From: Sorghum bicolor
Taxonomy: Eukaryota > Streptophyta > Magnoliopsida > Poales > Poaceae
Direction of reading: 5' to 3'
Assembly: GCF_000003195.3 (NCBI RefSeq)
Contig: NC_012871.2
Location: 44,378,554-44,442,553, forward strand
DNA length: 64,000 bases
Under the pieces are notes generated by a model. It saw nothing but the letters and a program-made list of their open reading frames with translations. It did no database searches and had not been told where the DNA came from. The first letter of the stretch is position 1. Every line of letters starts with the position of its first letter. The position numbers and the translations under genes are program-made. Positions 45,541 to 56,249 of the stretch are shown piece by piece.

Positions 45541-46626
45541 CTATTTAGGGTCGAGGTCGGCGCTGATCGTCAGCACCTTGCCGTCGGAGTTGTTAGGGTC
45601 GAGCGGGATCTTCTTGGTTCCTTCGGCTGGCTCGAAGCTGCCCGCGTGGCGCTTGGGCTCCGAAGCCTCAGCGGCCAGGGCCTCGAGCTTTGCGACGAGC
45701 TCGGTGGAGTTCTCGACCGCTTCCCCATACCCAACGCACTCGATGTCGCACTCGTAAGCGTGCTCGAAGGAGGAGCTGATGGTGATGACTCCTTTGGGAT
45801 CGGGCATCTTCAGCTTCACGTAGGTGTAGTTGGGTATAGCCATGAACTTGGCGTAGCCCGGGTGCCCGATGATGGCGTGGTACGTGCCCCGGAACCCGAC
45901 CACCTCAAAGGTGAGGATCTCCTTCCTGAAGTTGGCCGCTGTGCCAAAGCAGACCGGTAGGTCAATTCGACCCACTGGAAACGCCTTTTTCCCTGGCATG
46001 ACGCCATGGAAACCGCCGGCGCTTGGTTGGAGCCGTCCCCTGTCGATGCCCAGGAGGTCGAGGGTCTCGAGGTAGATGATGTTGAGGCTGCTGCCGCCGT
46101 CCATCAGCACCTTTGAAAGCCGGGTGTTGACGATGATGGGATCGACGACGAGCGGGTAGACGCCTGGGGCAACTACTTTGTCCGGGTGATCTTCTCGATC
46201 GAAAGTGATGGGAGTGCTCGACCAGCTGAGGTACTGGGGTACCGCCATTCTCGCCGCGAAGACCTCACGTCGTTCCCTTCTGCGCTGCCTTGTGGTCAAC
46301 TGCATCGAGGGCCCTCCATAAATCATGTAGCAGTCGTGGACGGCTGGGAAGCCGTCGTCATCTTTGTTGTCCTCCTTGTTGCCGCCCTTCTCCTTCTTTG
46401 AGTCGTCGCATGCATTCTTTTTGAACCCCAGACCGTCGAAATGCTTTCTCAGCATACGACAGTCCTTGAGCTTGTGGTTGGCGCCTCCCTTATTGTAAGG
46501 GCATGGCTCTTCTAGCATCTTGTCAAAAATTCCTCCATCTGGAGGGCCTCGAGGCCTCTTGCGTTCCGTGACGGCGACGAGATCGTCGTCGAGGTCTTCC
46601 TGCTTGAACTGCCACGCTCTCTGCAT
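45541..46626 (-). pseudogene. gag-pro: Element B gag C-terminus (zinc knuckle) and protease
   Basis: From the high end: GIFDKMLEEPCPYNKGGANH and KLKDC form the knuckle variant of Tat elements. Then come the connector YMIYGGPSMQLTTRQRRRER and the retropepsin core VVDPIIVNTRLSKVLMDGGS with SLNIIYLETL (catalytic DGG). The flap region and the end AIIGHPGYAKFMAIPNYTY follow, then a linker (GKVLTISADLDPK) to a TAG at 45541-45543 where CAG is likely. RT then continues in the same frame. The region is open for 361 codons. Confidence 0.9.
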
Positions 46627-48688
46627 CTTCTTGTTTTTCTTGGGCCCTCAACTAGGGGTCCCATCTTCATCGGTGGGTTGCTTGCCTTTTCTTCCTTCAC
46701 AACTGAAGAAAGCGCCGACTGCTTCCTCCCCTGCTGCGTAGTTTGCCACTACATCCATCAGCTCATCGACGGTCTGAGGGCGATTCTAGCCCAATTCCCG
46801 TACCAGGTCTCGACTGGTGGTACCAGAGACAAAGGCCAGGATGACGTCGTTGTCGGGGATGTGTGGCAGCTCGGTGCGCTGCTTTGAGAAGCGTCAAGCA
46901 TACTCTCGAAGAGTTTCTCCTGACTTCTGCTTGCACTTGCTGAGGTCCCACGAGTTCCCGGGCCGTATGTAGGTCCCTTTGAAATTACCCTTGAAAAATC
47001 TAACTAAATCGACCCATTCGTGGCTTTGATTAGCTGGAAGCTCCTCGAGCCACCGACGGGCGGTATCAGAAAGGAAAAGCGGTAGCTGTCTGATGATGGC
47101 TCGATCGTCACCTCGAGCACCTCCCAACTGACAAGCCAACCTGAAGTCTGACAGCCACAGCTCCGGTGGTTTCACCCTTGTATTTCGCGATGCTGGTCGG
47201 GGGTCGGAACGGACTGGGCAGGGTTGTGCTGCGGATTGCCCTGCTGAACACACGTGGGCCTGGTGGCTCGGGGGCCATTCGGTCCTCGTCGCTGTCGTAC
47301 CTCCCGCCACGATGTGCGCTGTAACCGCGCTCTTCCGCGTCCCCATGCCGGCGGCGTCGATTTTCCTCGATGTCATGCCGTGCGTCGTGTCGACGCTGGT
47401 TATCAACGGGAAGAACGAACGTGGTCTTTTTTCCTCGAGGGGATGGCTGCTGATGGACTGATATCTCCTTTTCGTTTTGGGGGGGCTCATCACGCTTTTT
47501 AGTGGCAGCTCCTCGTCGTCGAGAAGCCGAGCTTTCGGCTTGTTAAACTGCCGCCACCTGGAGCAGAGTCTGTACCTCGTCTCGAATACGTCGAGCTTGA
47601 GAGTTTGATGGCTCTGGCATGTTGCGCAGCAGCATTGTCGCCGCCACTACATTCTGGCTTGCTCGAGGGAAACGGCTGACAGGCTGCTCTGGCTCTGCAT
47701 CTCTGACGATTTGTCGGTGTACCTCTCGAGCGTGTCTGCGGACACTTCCGCCAGGCAGGTAAGGCAAGTCTTGCTCGAGGATTTGCTCTAGCAGGACGAG
47801 GCGCTCACGATCCTCGTCAAGCTTGGTCTTGAGCTCTCGTAACTGCGCGAGTTGTGCGGCCCTGTCTTCCTGTGGAAGCGGGTCGACCTGTCCGGCGTTC
47901 CCAGGCGTCCTGGGATCTTCTCTTGCCGCAGGGGCTCGACCGCCGGCAGCCGCATCCTGCGTCTCGTCGGTAGTTTCTACCGCCCCGTGGACGTGATAGC
48001 ATTCCCTTGTAGGGTCGTAGCTATCGGTCTCAGAGTCGGAGTACGGCTCGGTGGCGTAGTAACATCCACGTCCTTCCTCCAGCAGCCGCTGCCTGAGCGA
48101 GGTGATCGTGTATCATCCCGGGCCTAGGCGGCGGAGGCCTCGTACCCGGGAGAGGTCCGGCAACTCGGACGTCGGCGGCCGTGCTTCGGAGTCACGTGGG
48201 AGGACCATTGGTCTTTCCACATACGTTTGGGCGTTTGGGCATATCGTCCTGGCGAGTGACGTCGCAGCGTTGTCCAACCCGAATGGCAATGCCCTTCTTG
48301 GGGTGAACAACCCATGTGGAAGCAACCTAGCGGTGGGGGAGGGCGCCCGGGGCGTGTCACCTCTTGTCGTCGTGTGGTGTCGGACCGGCACGCCCGTAGT
48401 TCCAGCACGCGGCGCAGCCGGCTCCTGCGCCACCTCCTACCTAGCACGAACTGCCGGTCGTGACGAGGTAGAGGGATGACGATGGTGCTGCCCACGCCTC
48501 TTCTTAGGCGGGGAGGCGTGATGTCGAGGGCGTCTCGGGGCCCTCGTTCGCACTGGCGCAACGTGGGCTCCTCCCGGTCCTCTGATCGAGAGCAAGACCA
48601 TGTCGTAGCCGAAGCCAGTCGACATGAACTCAAGGCTCCCAAACCAGATCACCGTGGAGCGTGGAATCGGCGAGGCGAGAGTGGCCAT
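46627..48688 (-). pseudogene. gag: Element B gag, N-terminal and capsid part
   Basis: Starts MATLASPIPRSTVIWFG at 48688, 38 bases after the PBS. PYLPGGSVRRHAREVHRQI is near 47760. The capsid core LWLSDFRLACQLGGARGDD, RRWLEELPAN, GTYIRPGNSWDLSKCK is at about 47155-46920. Frame changes and stops occur, including TAA near 47543 and TGA at 46894-46896 (GCT TGA CGC, where element A has GCT CGA CGC). It aligns with A (2630-4616) and C (49816-52121). Confidence 0.85.
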
Positions 48689-48726
48689 CTAGAAAGGAGT
48701 GGGAAATCGATGAAAAACATGCAGGA

Positions 48727-48745
48727 CCCCTACCTGGCGCGCCAA
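48727..48745 (-). other. Primer-binding site, tRNA-Arg type (element B)
   Basis: On the minus strand TTGGCGCGCCAGGTAGGGG, complementary to the tRNA-Arg(CCU) 3' end. Confidence 0.8.
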
Positions 48746-48746
48746 C

Positions 48747-49791
48747 TGTCGGTGTTTTCCCCATGGGTGGTCACACCAACGAGTAAATTTGTATGCGTGC
48801 TCCCTTTTCCAGATGGTGATGCAAGAAGACACAAAGATTTATCCTAGTTCCTGCAAGAGAAGGCCCTACGTCTAGCGGGGGAGGGAAGTTTGTATTATCT
48901 TGCACCTAAGTGCTTGTACAGGGGCGAATACAAGTGTGTATGAACCGGGATGGAGTATGGAAACTTCTCTACGTGTGTGCGTTGTGATACGTGATCTCTG
49001 TCTATTCCTGGGTCTCCCCTTTTATAGCTCCAAGGAGAGACCTAGGGCACATGTATAGGTAGCAGAGTAGGGGTCGATAGAGGCATGGCGCGCTGACCTA
49101 CTCGAGGCCTCCGTACCGGCGTGATCTCGAGCCGTCCCGTCTTGGTAGCTTGATGATGATTACGCGTGCCCCTGTATCATGCTCTGCGTGCCGTCTCGGG
49201 CTGGTTCACCGGTCGCACGCTTGTACGGTATAGCGGCAGATCCGGCGGAGTGGCTGCGGTGTTGTCAGTCAACGCCCAACTCTTCCCCAGGAAGGAATCA
49301 TGCCTGGTCGAGGGTCAGGCGCCGTGCAGTGCCTTGTCGTCCAAAGCGTTGACCTTGGGTGTCTCGAGGGGGTCCCGACTAGACGCTCCATCCTTGCTTT
49401 CCGCGCCTTGGCACGCTCTGAGTCGTTTGGTGGGGAAAGCTGCAAAAAGGATGATGGGACGGGTGCCTGTTCCCTCTCACGCTTCCCATGACCAGCGTGT
49501 TAGGTGGGAAAGCGACAGGCGCATTAAATGCCCTGGCTCTCGTGCGCGCGTCAGGCGGCAGACAGTGCCCTTGCGCTCGATGCCCCCCGATTCGTTCGAG
49601 TCCATTTCTGTATTCGACGGTAGTTAGCGCTCGATCCCTGAGTGGTTCGCTCGACGTATTTTCCGTCTTCGAGGCTGCGGCCGTCGATGACCGCACGACT
49701 TATCAGAGCATCGAGTTGAGGCCCTCGATCTGTGCACGGGTAATCTCGTTAAGGGCATCAGTTAGGGTACCCCTTACTGATACCCTCGACA
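48747..49791 (-). repeat. Element B 5' LTR
   Basis: 1045 bp, TGTCGGTGTT ... CCCTCGACA on the + strand, with minus-strand TATA at 49017-49027. It pairs with 31721-32765. Confidence 0.92.
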
Positions 49792-49815
49792 GAACCCTTA
49801 CTGATACCCTCGACA
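49792..49815 (-). repeat. 24-bp duplicate of the LTR start between B and C
   Basis: On the minus strand the first 24 bases of the LTR (TGTCGAGGGTATCAGTAAGG and four more) occur here once more before the LTR proper begins at 49791. They directly follow C's gag at GAGAAGGG. Confidence 0.8.
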
Positions 49816-52121
49816 CCCTTCTCCTTCTTTCTGTCATCGCGTGCGTCCTTTTTGAACCCCAGACCGTCGAAATGCTTTTTCAGCATACGACAGTCTTTGA
49901 GCTTGTGGTTGGCTCCTCCCTTATGGTAAGGACATGGCTCCTCTAGCATCTTATCGAAGATGCCTCCATCTGGAGGGCCTCGAGGCCTCTTGCGTTGCAT
50001 GGCGGCGACAAGATTGTCGTCGAAATCTTCCCGCTGGAACTGCCGCGCTTTTCTGCTTCTTCTTGTTCTTCTTGGGCCCTCGACTGGGGGTCCCATCTTC
50101 ATTGGTAGGCTGCTTGCCTTTCCTTCCTTCACAGCTAAAGGAGGCACCGACCACTTCATCCCCTGCTGCGTAATTTGCCACTACGTCCATCAGCTCATCG
50201 ACGGTCTGAGGGCGATTCCGGCCCAATTCCCGCACTAAGTCTCGACTGGTGGTACCAGAGACAAAGGCCAGGATGACATCATGGTCGGGGATATGCGGTA
50301 GCACGGTGCGCTGTTTCGAGAAGCGTCGAGCGTACTCTCAAAGAGTTTCTCCTGACTTCTGCTTGCACCTGCTGAGGTCCCACGAGTTCCCAGGCCGTAT
50401 GTAGGTCCCTTTGAAATTACCCTCGAAAACCCTAACCAAATCGACCTAGTCGTGAATCTGATCGGCTGAAAGTTCCTCGAGCCACCGACGGGCGGTGTCG
50501 GAGAGGAAGAGCGGTAGCTGTCTGATGATGGCTCGATCATCTCCTCGAGCGCCTCCTAGCTGACAGGCCAGCCTAAAATCGGCTAGCCACAACTCTGGTT
50601 TGGTTTCACCGTTGTACTTTACGATGCTGGTCGGGGGTCGGAACGGATAGGGCAGGGGCATGCTGCGGATTGCCCTGCTGAACACCCGTGGGCCTGGTGG
50701 CTCGGGGGCCATTCAGTCTTCATCGCTGTCGTACCTCCCACCGCGATGTGCGCTGTAGCCGCGCTCTTCCGCGTCTCCATGCCGACGGCGTTGATTCTCT
50801 TCAATATCGCGTCGTGTGTCGTGTTGACGCTGGTTGTCGACGGGGAGGACGAGCGTGTCTTTTTTGCTCGGGGAGGTGGCTGTTGATGGACTGACACCTC
50901 CTTTTCGTTTTGGGCTGGCTCGTCGCGCTTTTCAGTGGCAGCTCCTCGACGTCGGGAAGCCGAGCTTTCGGCTTGTTGAACTGCCGCCACTTGGAGCAGA
51001 GTCTGTACCTCGTCTCGAATGCGTCGAGCTTGGGAGTTCGATGGTTCTGGCATGTTGCACAGCAGCATTGTCGCTGGCACTACATTCTGGCCTGCTCGAG
51101 GGAAATGGCTGACGGGCTGCTCTGGCTCTACGTCCCCGATGATTTGTCGGTGTACCTCTCGAGCTCGTCTACGGACACTTCCGCCAGGCGGGTAAGGCAA
51201 GTCTTGTTCGAGGATTTGCTCGAGCAGGACGAGGCGCTCACGATCCTCGTCGAGCTTTGTCTTGAGCTCTCATAGCTGCGCAAGCTGCGCGGCCTTGTCT
51301 TCCTATGGAAGTGGGTCGACCTGTCCGTCGTTCCCAGGCGTCCTGGGGTCTTCTCTTGCTGCAGGGGCTCGACCGCCGGTAGCCGCATCCTGTGTCTCGT
51401 CGGTAGTTTCTACCGCCCTGTCGACGTGATAGCATTCCCTAGTAGGGTCGTAGCTATCGGTCTCGGAGTCGGAGTCCGGCTCGGCGGCGTAGAAACATCC
51501 ACGTCCCTCCTCCAGCAGCCGCTGCCTGACCGAGGTGATCGTGTATTGCCCAGGGCCTAGGCGTCGGAGGCCTCGTACCTGGGAGAAATCCGACAGCTCG
51601 GACGTCGGCTGCTATGCTTTAGAGTCACGTGGGAGGACCATTGGTCTCTCTACGTACGTCTGGACGTTTGGGCATATCGCCCTGGCGAGCGACGCCGCGG
51701 CGTTGTCCAATCCGAACGGCAGCGCCCTTCTTGGAGTGAACAACCCATGTGGAAGTAACCTAGCGGTGGTGGAGAGCGTGCGGGGCGCGTCACCTCTTGT
51801 CGTCGTGTGATGCTGGGCCGGCATGCCCACAGTTCTGGCACGCGGCGCTGCCGGCTCCTGTGTCACCTCCTGCCTAGTGCGAACTGCCGGTCGTGACGGG
51901 GCAGAGGGGTGATGATGATGCTACCCACGCCTCTTCTTGGGCGGGGAGGCATGGTGTCGAGGGCGTCTCGGGGCCCTCAACCGTGCTGGCGCAACGCGGG
52001 CTCCTCCCGGTTCTTTGATCGAGAGCAAGATCATGTCATAGCCGGAGCCAGTCGACATGAACTCAAGACTCCCAAACCAAATCACCATGGAGCGTGGAAT
52101 CGGCGAAGCGAGGGTGGCCAT
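49816..52121 (-). pseudogene. gag: Element C gag, truncated
   Basis: The same Tat-family gag as A and B, starting at 52121 (MATLASPIPRSMVIWFG). It contains PYPPGGSVRRRAREVHRQI (51196), the capsid core LWLADFRLACQLGGARGDD (about 50600), LPHIPDHDVILAFVSGTTSR (about 50300), VDELMDVVANYAAGDEVVG, and the knuckle CPYHKGGANHKLKDC at about 49925. It ends abruptly at KKEKG, where it runs into the duplicated LTR start. TGA replaces CGA near 50340. A TAG stands near 51615, and a frameshift or stop lies near 51305. Protease, RT and integrase of C are absent. Confidence 0.85.
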
Positions 52122-52159
52122 CTAGAAAGGAGTGGGAAATCGATGAAAAACACGCAGGA

Positions 52160-52178
52160 CCCCTACCTGGCGCGCCAA
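52160..52178 (-). other. Primer-binding site, tRNA-Arg type (element C)
   Basis: TTGGCGCGCCAGGTAGGGG on the minus strand, same as in B. Confidence 0.8.
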
Positions 52179-52179
52179 C

Positions 52180-53232
52180 TGTCGGTGTTTTCCCCATGGG
52201 TGGTCACACCAACGAGTAAATTTGTATGCGTGCTCCCTTTTCCAGATGGTGATGCAAGAAGACACAAAGATTTATCCTGGTTCGGGCAAGAGAAGGCCCT
52301 ACGTCCAGCGGGGGAGGAAAGTTTGTATTATCTTGCACCTAAGTGCTTGTACAAGGGCGAATACAAGTGCGTATGAACTGGGATGGAGTATAGAGACTCC
52401 TCTATGTGTGGGTGTTGTGTTGCCTCATGTCCTGTGTTCACTCCCGGGTCTCCCTTTTATAGTTCCAAGGAGAGGCCTAGGGTACATGTATAGGTGACAG
52501 ACTAGGGGTCGACAGAGGCATGGCGCGCTGACCTACTCGAGGCCTCCGTACCGGCGTGGTCTCGAGCCGTCCCGTCCTGATAGCTTGATGATGATCACGC
52601 GTGCCCTTATATCCCGCTCCGTACGCCGTCTCGGGCCGGTTTGTCCGTGGCACGCCTGTACGTCACGGCGGCTCATACGTCAGAGTGGTGGCAGTGCCGT
52701 CAGTCGACGCCCAACCCTTCCCTAGGAAGGAAATAGGTCTGGTCAAGGGTCGGACGCCGTGTAGCGTCTTGCTATCCAGAGCATTGACTTTTGGCGCCTC
52801 GAGGGGGTCCTGACTAGACGTTCCATCCCGGCTTCCCGCGTCCTGACATGCTCTGGGTCATTTGGTGGGGAAGGCTGCAAAAAGAATAAAGGGACGGGTG
52901 CCTGTTCCCCATCACGTTTCCCGTGACCAGCGTGTTAGGTGGGAAAGCGACAGGCGCATTAAATGCCCGGGTTCTCGTGCGCGCGTCAGGCGGCGGGTGG
53001 CATCCTTGGCGCTCGACGCCTCCTGGTTCGCTCGAGCCTACTTCCGTATTCGACGATAGCTGACGCTCGACCCCTGAGCAGTTCGTTCGATGCCTTTTTC
53101 CGTCTTCGAGGCTGCAGCCATCGATGACTGTATGTATGGCTGATTATAACGTTGAATTGAGGGCCTCGATCTGTGTAAGGGTAATCTCGTTATGTGTATC
53201 AGTTAGGATACCCCTTACTGATACCCTCGACA
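52180..53232 (-). repeat. Element C 5' LTR, 1053 bp
   Basis: A homologue of the B LTRs, more diverged from them than they are from each other. Its outer end lies in element E's gag directly after GATCAC. Comparison with element F (61276-61281) confirms that the boundary is exact. Confidence 0.9.
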
Positions 53233-55563
53233 GTGATCTTTATGCCGATTCCACTCTTGTCGACGCTTTTCTTCCTCTCGACGTGGATCCTTTTGTAGTT
53301 GGCGATATCGATCTTCACACTGCTGCCTTGTTTCCCGATGTCGTCTATGAGTAATCACGATGCCAGATCGAGGAGGTCTCCTAGAGCTACTACCCTTCTT
53401 GATCAAGCCCTTTCCATTAGCGTCATCGGTGGTCACTTGATGCTGAGGATCTACCGATTCTATAGCCGACTGCAATTGCTGCCTGAACACCTTGCACTCA
53501 TTTGTGCCGTGTGACGTTGCATTATGCCATTTGCAATACTTGATTTTCTTCAACTCTTCTACTGATGGGATCACATAATTAGGTGACAGTTTTAATCTGC
53601 CTGCCCTGAAGCAAGAAATCAAATATCCTATCGGCCTTGGTGATGTCAAAAGCAAACTTTTCTAGTTCCTTTTGACCAAAAGGACAAGACATCGGCTTTT
53701 TGTTCTTCATCCACTCTGCCAAGCCGATGACTGGTTCTTCATCAAAATCAGAACTCATTGCCTCGTCAACAAATGACACTTTCTTGTTCCAAGCTTTTCT
53801 AGGTTCAAAATCTTTGATATCTTGATCAGAGATCCTCTATACCAAATGACTCAAACTTTCAAATTCTTGAGAAGCATATTTATCCTTGATGTGTGGCATC
53901 AATCCTTGAAAGGCCAAATCGGCTAACTGCTGATCATCCAGAACCAGACTGTAACATTTGTTCTTTACATCCCGTAGCCTCTGCACAAAGCTTTCAACTC
54001 ATTCATCATTGCGTTGCTTCAATCTTACTAAATCGGTAATCTTCTTTTCATGGACTCCAGAAAAGAAATACTTGTGGAACTGCTTTTCCAGATCGGCCCA
54101 GGTAATAACCGAGTTCGGAGGCAATGAGATAAACCAAGTAAATGCCGATCCTAACAAAGATGATGAAAATAAACGAACTCTTAACTCATCTCTGTTAGCA
54201 ACTTCTCCACACTAGATGATCAACCGATTGACATGTTCCATGGTTGACGTGTCATCTTGTCCAGAAAATTTAGTGAAATCTAGCACCTTGTACCGATTTG
54301 GAAGTGGAATCAAATCATATGCAGGAGGATATGGTGTTCAATAAGAATAGGTGTTAACTTTAGGTTTTATCCCAAACTGATCTCTCATAACTTCTGCTAT
54401 CTTATCGGTCCAACAGGCATCGGCATCCTGCTGATGTGCGGGTTGAAGTTCTAGCAACTACTGATAAGCTACCACGTGTCTCTGAGGAGCACGTTCTCCA
54501 GGAAACATAACGTTGGCCATAGCTTGCTGGCCACCAATCTGCTGAGCAAGATTGATCGGCTGATTGGCTGGTCCTTGATTCTGAAAACCAACCTGCATCT
54601 GTCCTTGTTGGAATCCCATAGCCTGATGATTTTGCTGTGTCACATGTGGTAAGACAAACTGTCCTGTGCATCCATTATTAGCATTCATCGGTGCAGGTCC
54701 TGCCGATGGCTGATAATTGGCTATCATTGCTGGGTTGACATACCCTGTCTGAGTCATAAATCTCTGTTGAATCGGAAATGGATCTGCCGATGAATTTTCA
54801 TTAGGCATCTAGAACGTTGGCATTTGAAAATTCCCAGTAGCAGGCCTTGCAGTAGTAGTCGTATAATACTGAGGAATTTGAGTCATCGTTGAAACTAGAG
54901 GTGCCGATGTCATAGGAGCTTTTCCTAATAAGTCAGTCACGTGAGATGTTCTAGAACTATTTGCAAAAAACTCTGGAGGCATACCATTTCCCCACCAATT
55001 GGATGGAACTTGACAATTCTGAAATACAGATCCTGACATTGCCAATGCTGATAGATCTGTGTTAAGATGAACCCGTCCCTCTGACGTCGCTGGTTAGGTC
55101 TCATTGGTGTAGATTGCCCATTGGTCAACCCTAATGTGCTTGGAGGAGAAGTAACTTCTGTTCCCGCAACGGCCGGAGGAGCCGATGGAGCTGTAACCGA
55201 TGACAACCCAGGCTGGTGATAGGCCGGGCCAACATATAATGGTGGTGTCTATCCTTCTTTAAAAGTTCTAGCCACAGCATTGTAAACAGTATTGGACAAC
55301 ACACTGGATTGATTGATGAAAGCACAACTAAAAGCATTGTCAACCATGTCTTGCAATATACCAAGATTGGCGTCGAAAGTAACCTGCCGAGGCATCGGTA
55401 GCTCTTGCTTCTTGATTACTTCACCGCTCCTGTTGACGCTAAAGGATTTCAAGCAGAGCTGCTATTCCTCCATAGCCCTTGCCATAACTCGCTTCTGCTC
55501 GTCCCTGAGATAAGCTTCCGTCACAGCAATGACATTCTCTGTGTCGAGATCAGCAGTAGCCAT
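53233..55563 (-). pseudogene. gag: Element E gag, cut by element C
   Basis: Gag of a second gypsy family, the same as element F. It starts at ATG 55563 (MATADLDTENVIAVTEAYL) and contains PMPRQVTFDANLGILQDMVD and a Pro/Gln/Met-rich linker. The capsid part is only readable across frame breaks (about 54300-53850). MSCPFGQKELEKFAFDITKA is at about 53680, and the knuckle-like YCKWHNATSHGTNECKVF at about 53540. The frame then runs RRRQEWNRHKDH and is interrupted by LTR C at 53232. TAG follows AMEE near 55462. E's protease and pol should follow but are nowhere in the window. Confidence 0.82.
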
Positions 55564-55583
55564 GTTGATTTTTTTGATAGATT

Positions 55584-55602
55584 GGTCCCACCGGGTGTGC
55601 CA
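55584..55602 (-). other. Primer-binding site of element E
   Basis: TGGCACACCCGGTGGGACC on the minus strand, seven bases after the LTR end. Element F has TGGCACGCCCAGTGGGAC at the same place. I do not assign the tRNA. Confidence 0.65.
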
Positions 55603-55609
55603 AAAGATG

Positions 55610-56139
55610 TGTTGGTGCAAAAAATGGATCTGCAAACACAAAAGGCTATACCCGATCTAAACCTTGAGGCGTGCCAGCCAATTTGACATAGCAATCGACA
55701 AAGGTGATAACTCGAACACTTTGGTCCCGACAACAGTGATGCGCCCGGATGTCACGGCCAAGAGGTATTCACACGGAACTTAAGGATTCGTCGACTATGA
55801 CTCGACGAATCCTTAAGAACTCGTAGAAGAATGAAAAATATGCGAGTTGAGGAAGTCGTCGAAAAAGTAGATGCAAAAGTAGACGTAAAACTTGTGTATG
55901 ATATTGATTGCTTGTTTTATTACATCACTACTGGGCCTATATTTACTCTGTCCTAAAGAGTCACAACCGTACACGACTAGGATTTAATTCTAAACCGAAC
56001 AGGACTCGTACATAAAACAAATTCTAACAAATATGTTAAATAACTACCTATCTATTCTGGTGATCGTCATATCACCGTTCTCTTCCTATCAACCTTCACG
56101 CCTTCCTTCATCGGCACATGCCCTGTATCTCTTTTAACA
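55610..56139 (-). repeat. LTR of element E, 530 bp
   Basis: On the minus strand it runs TGTTAAAAGAG ... GCACCAACA and is followed by a PBS. The last 250 bases match F's LTR (58500-58756), including the stretch CTTGGCCGTGACATCCGGGC. A perfect 16-bp hairpin lies at 55779-55817. A PPT-like tract directly precedes it (56140-56157), so it has internal sequence on both sides. Confidence 0.75.
55779..55817. repeat. Perfect 16-bp inverted repeat, 7-base loop, in LTR E
   Basis: The arms 55779-55794 and 55802-55817 (CTTAAGGATTCGTCGA and its reverse complement) flank the loop CTATGAC. It lies downstream of the likely transcription start. F's LTR has only a degraded version. Confidence 0.85.
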
Positions 56140-56157
56140 ACTCCCATACCTTTCCTC
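56140..56157 (-). other. Polypurine tract-like sequence upstream of LTR E
   Basis: On the minus strand GAGGAAAGGTATGGGAGT abuts TGTTAAAAG. It suggests that this LTR is, or was, a 3' LTR of an element whose internal end includes the plant-mobile-domain gene. Confidence 0.5.
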
Positions 56158-56249
56158 ATCAGCATCGGCAACCATTAGTAATCGGCAATGATCAGCAACT
56201 ACTACCAGACTTAGTAATATCTTCCTTCTATTGTCCTATCATCGGCATC

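Larger units (their letters stand above)
31721..49791 (-). mobile_element. Element B: Tat-lineage Ty3/gypsy retrotransposon, split by element 2
   Basis: The LTRs at 48747-49791 (5') and 31721-32765 (3') are both 1045 bp. On the minus strand the order is PBS, gag, protease, RT, RNase H, second RNase H-like domain and integrase, then an antisense gene remnant, PPT and LTR. This is typical of Tat elements (RIRE2/Grande-like). Without element 2 it is about 10.1 kb. No 5-bp duplication flanks it: AAGGG or its neighbours lie on the 5' side, and ACTAG on the 3' side. Its ends therefore do not look like a simple insertion. Confidence 0.88.

Noticed and set aside
45313..45960. Long + strand frame opposite element B protease/RT
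   Set aside because: The minus strand carries clear protease and RT motifs. The + strand reading has no domain and reflects GC-rich codon use.
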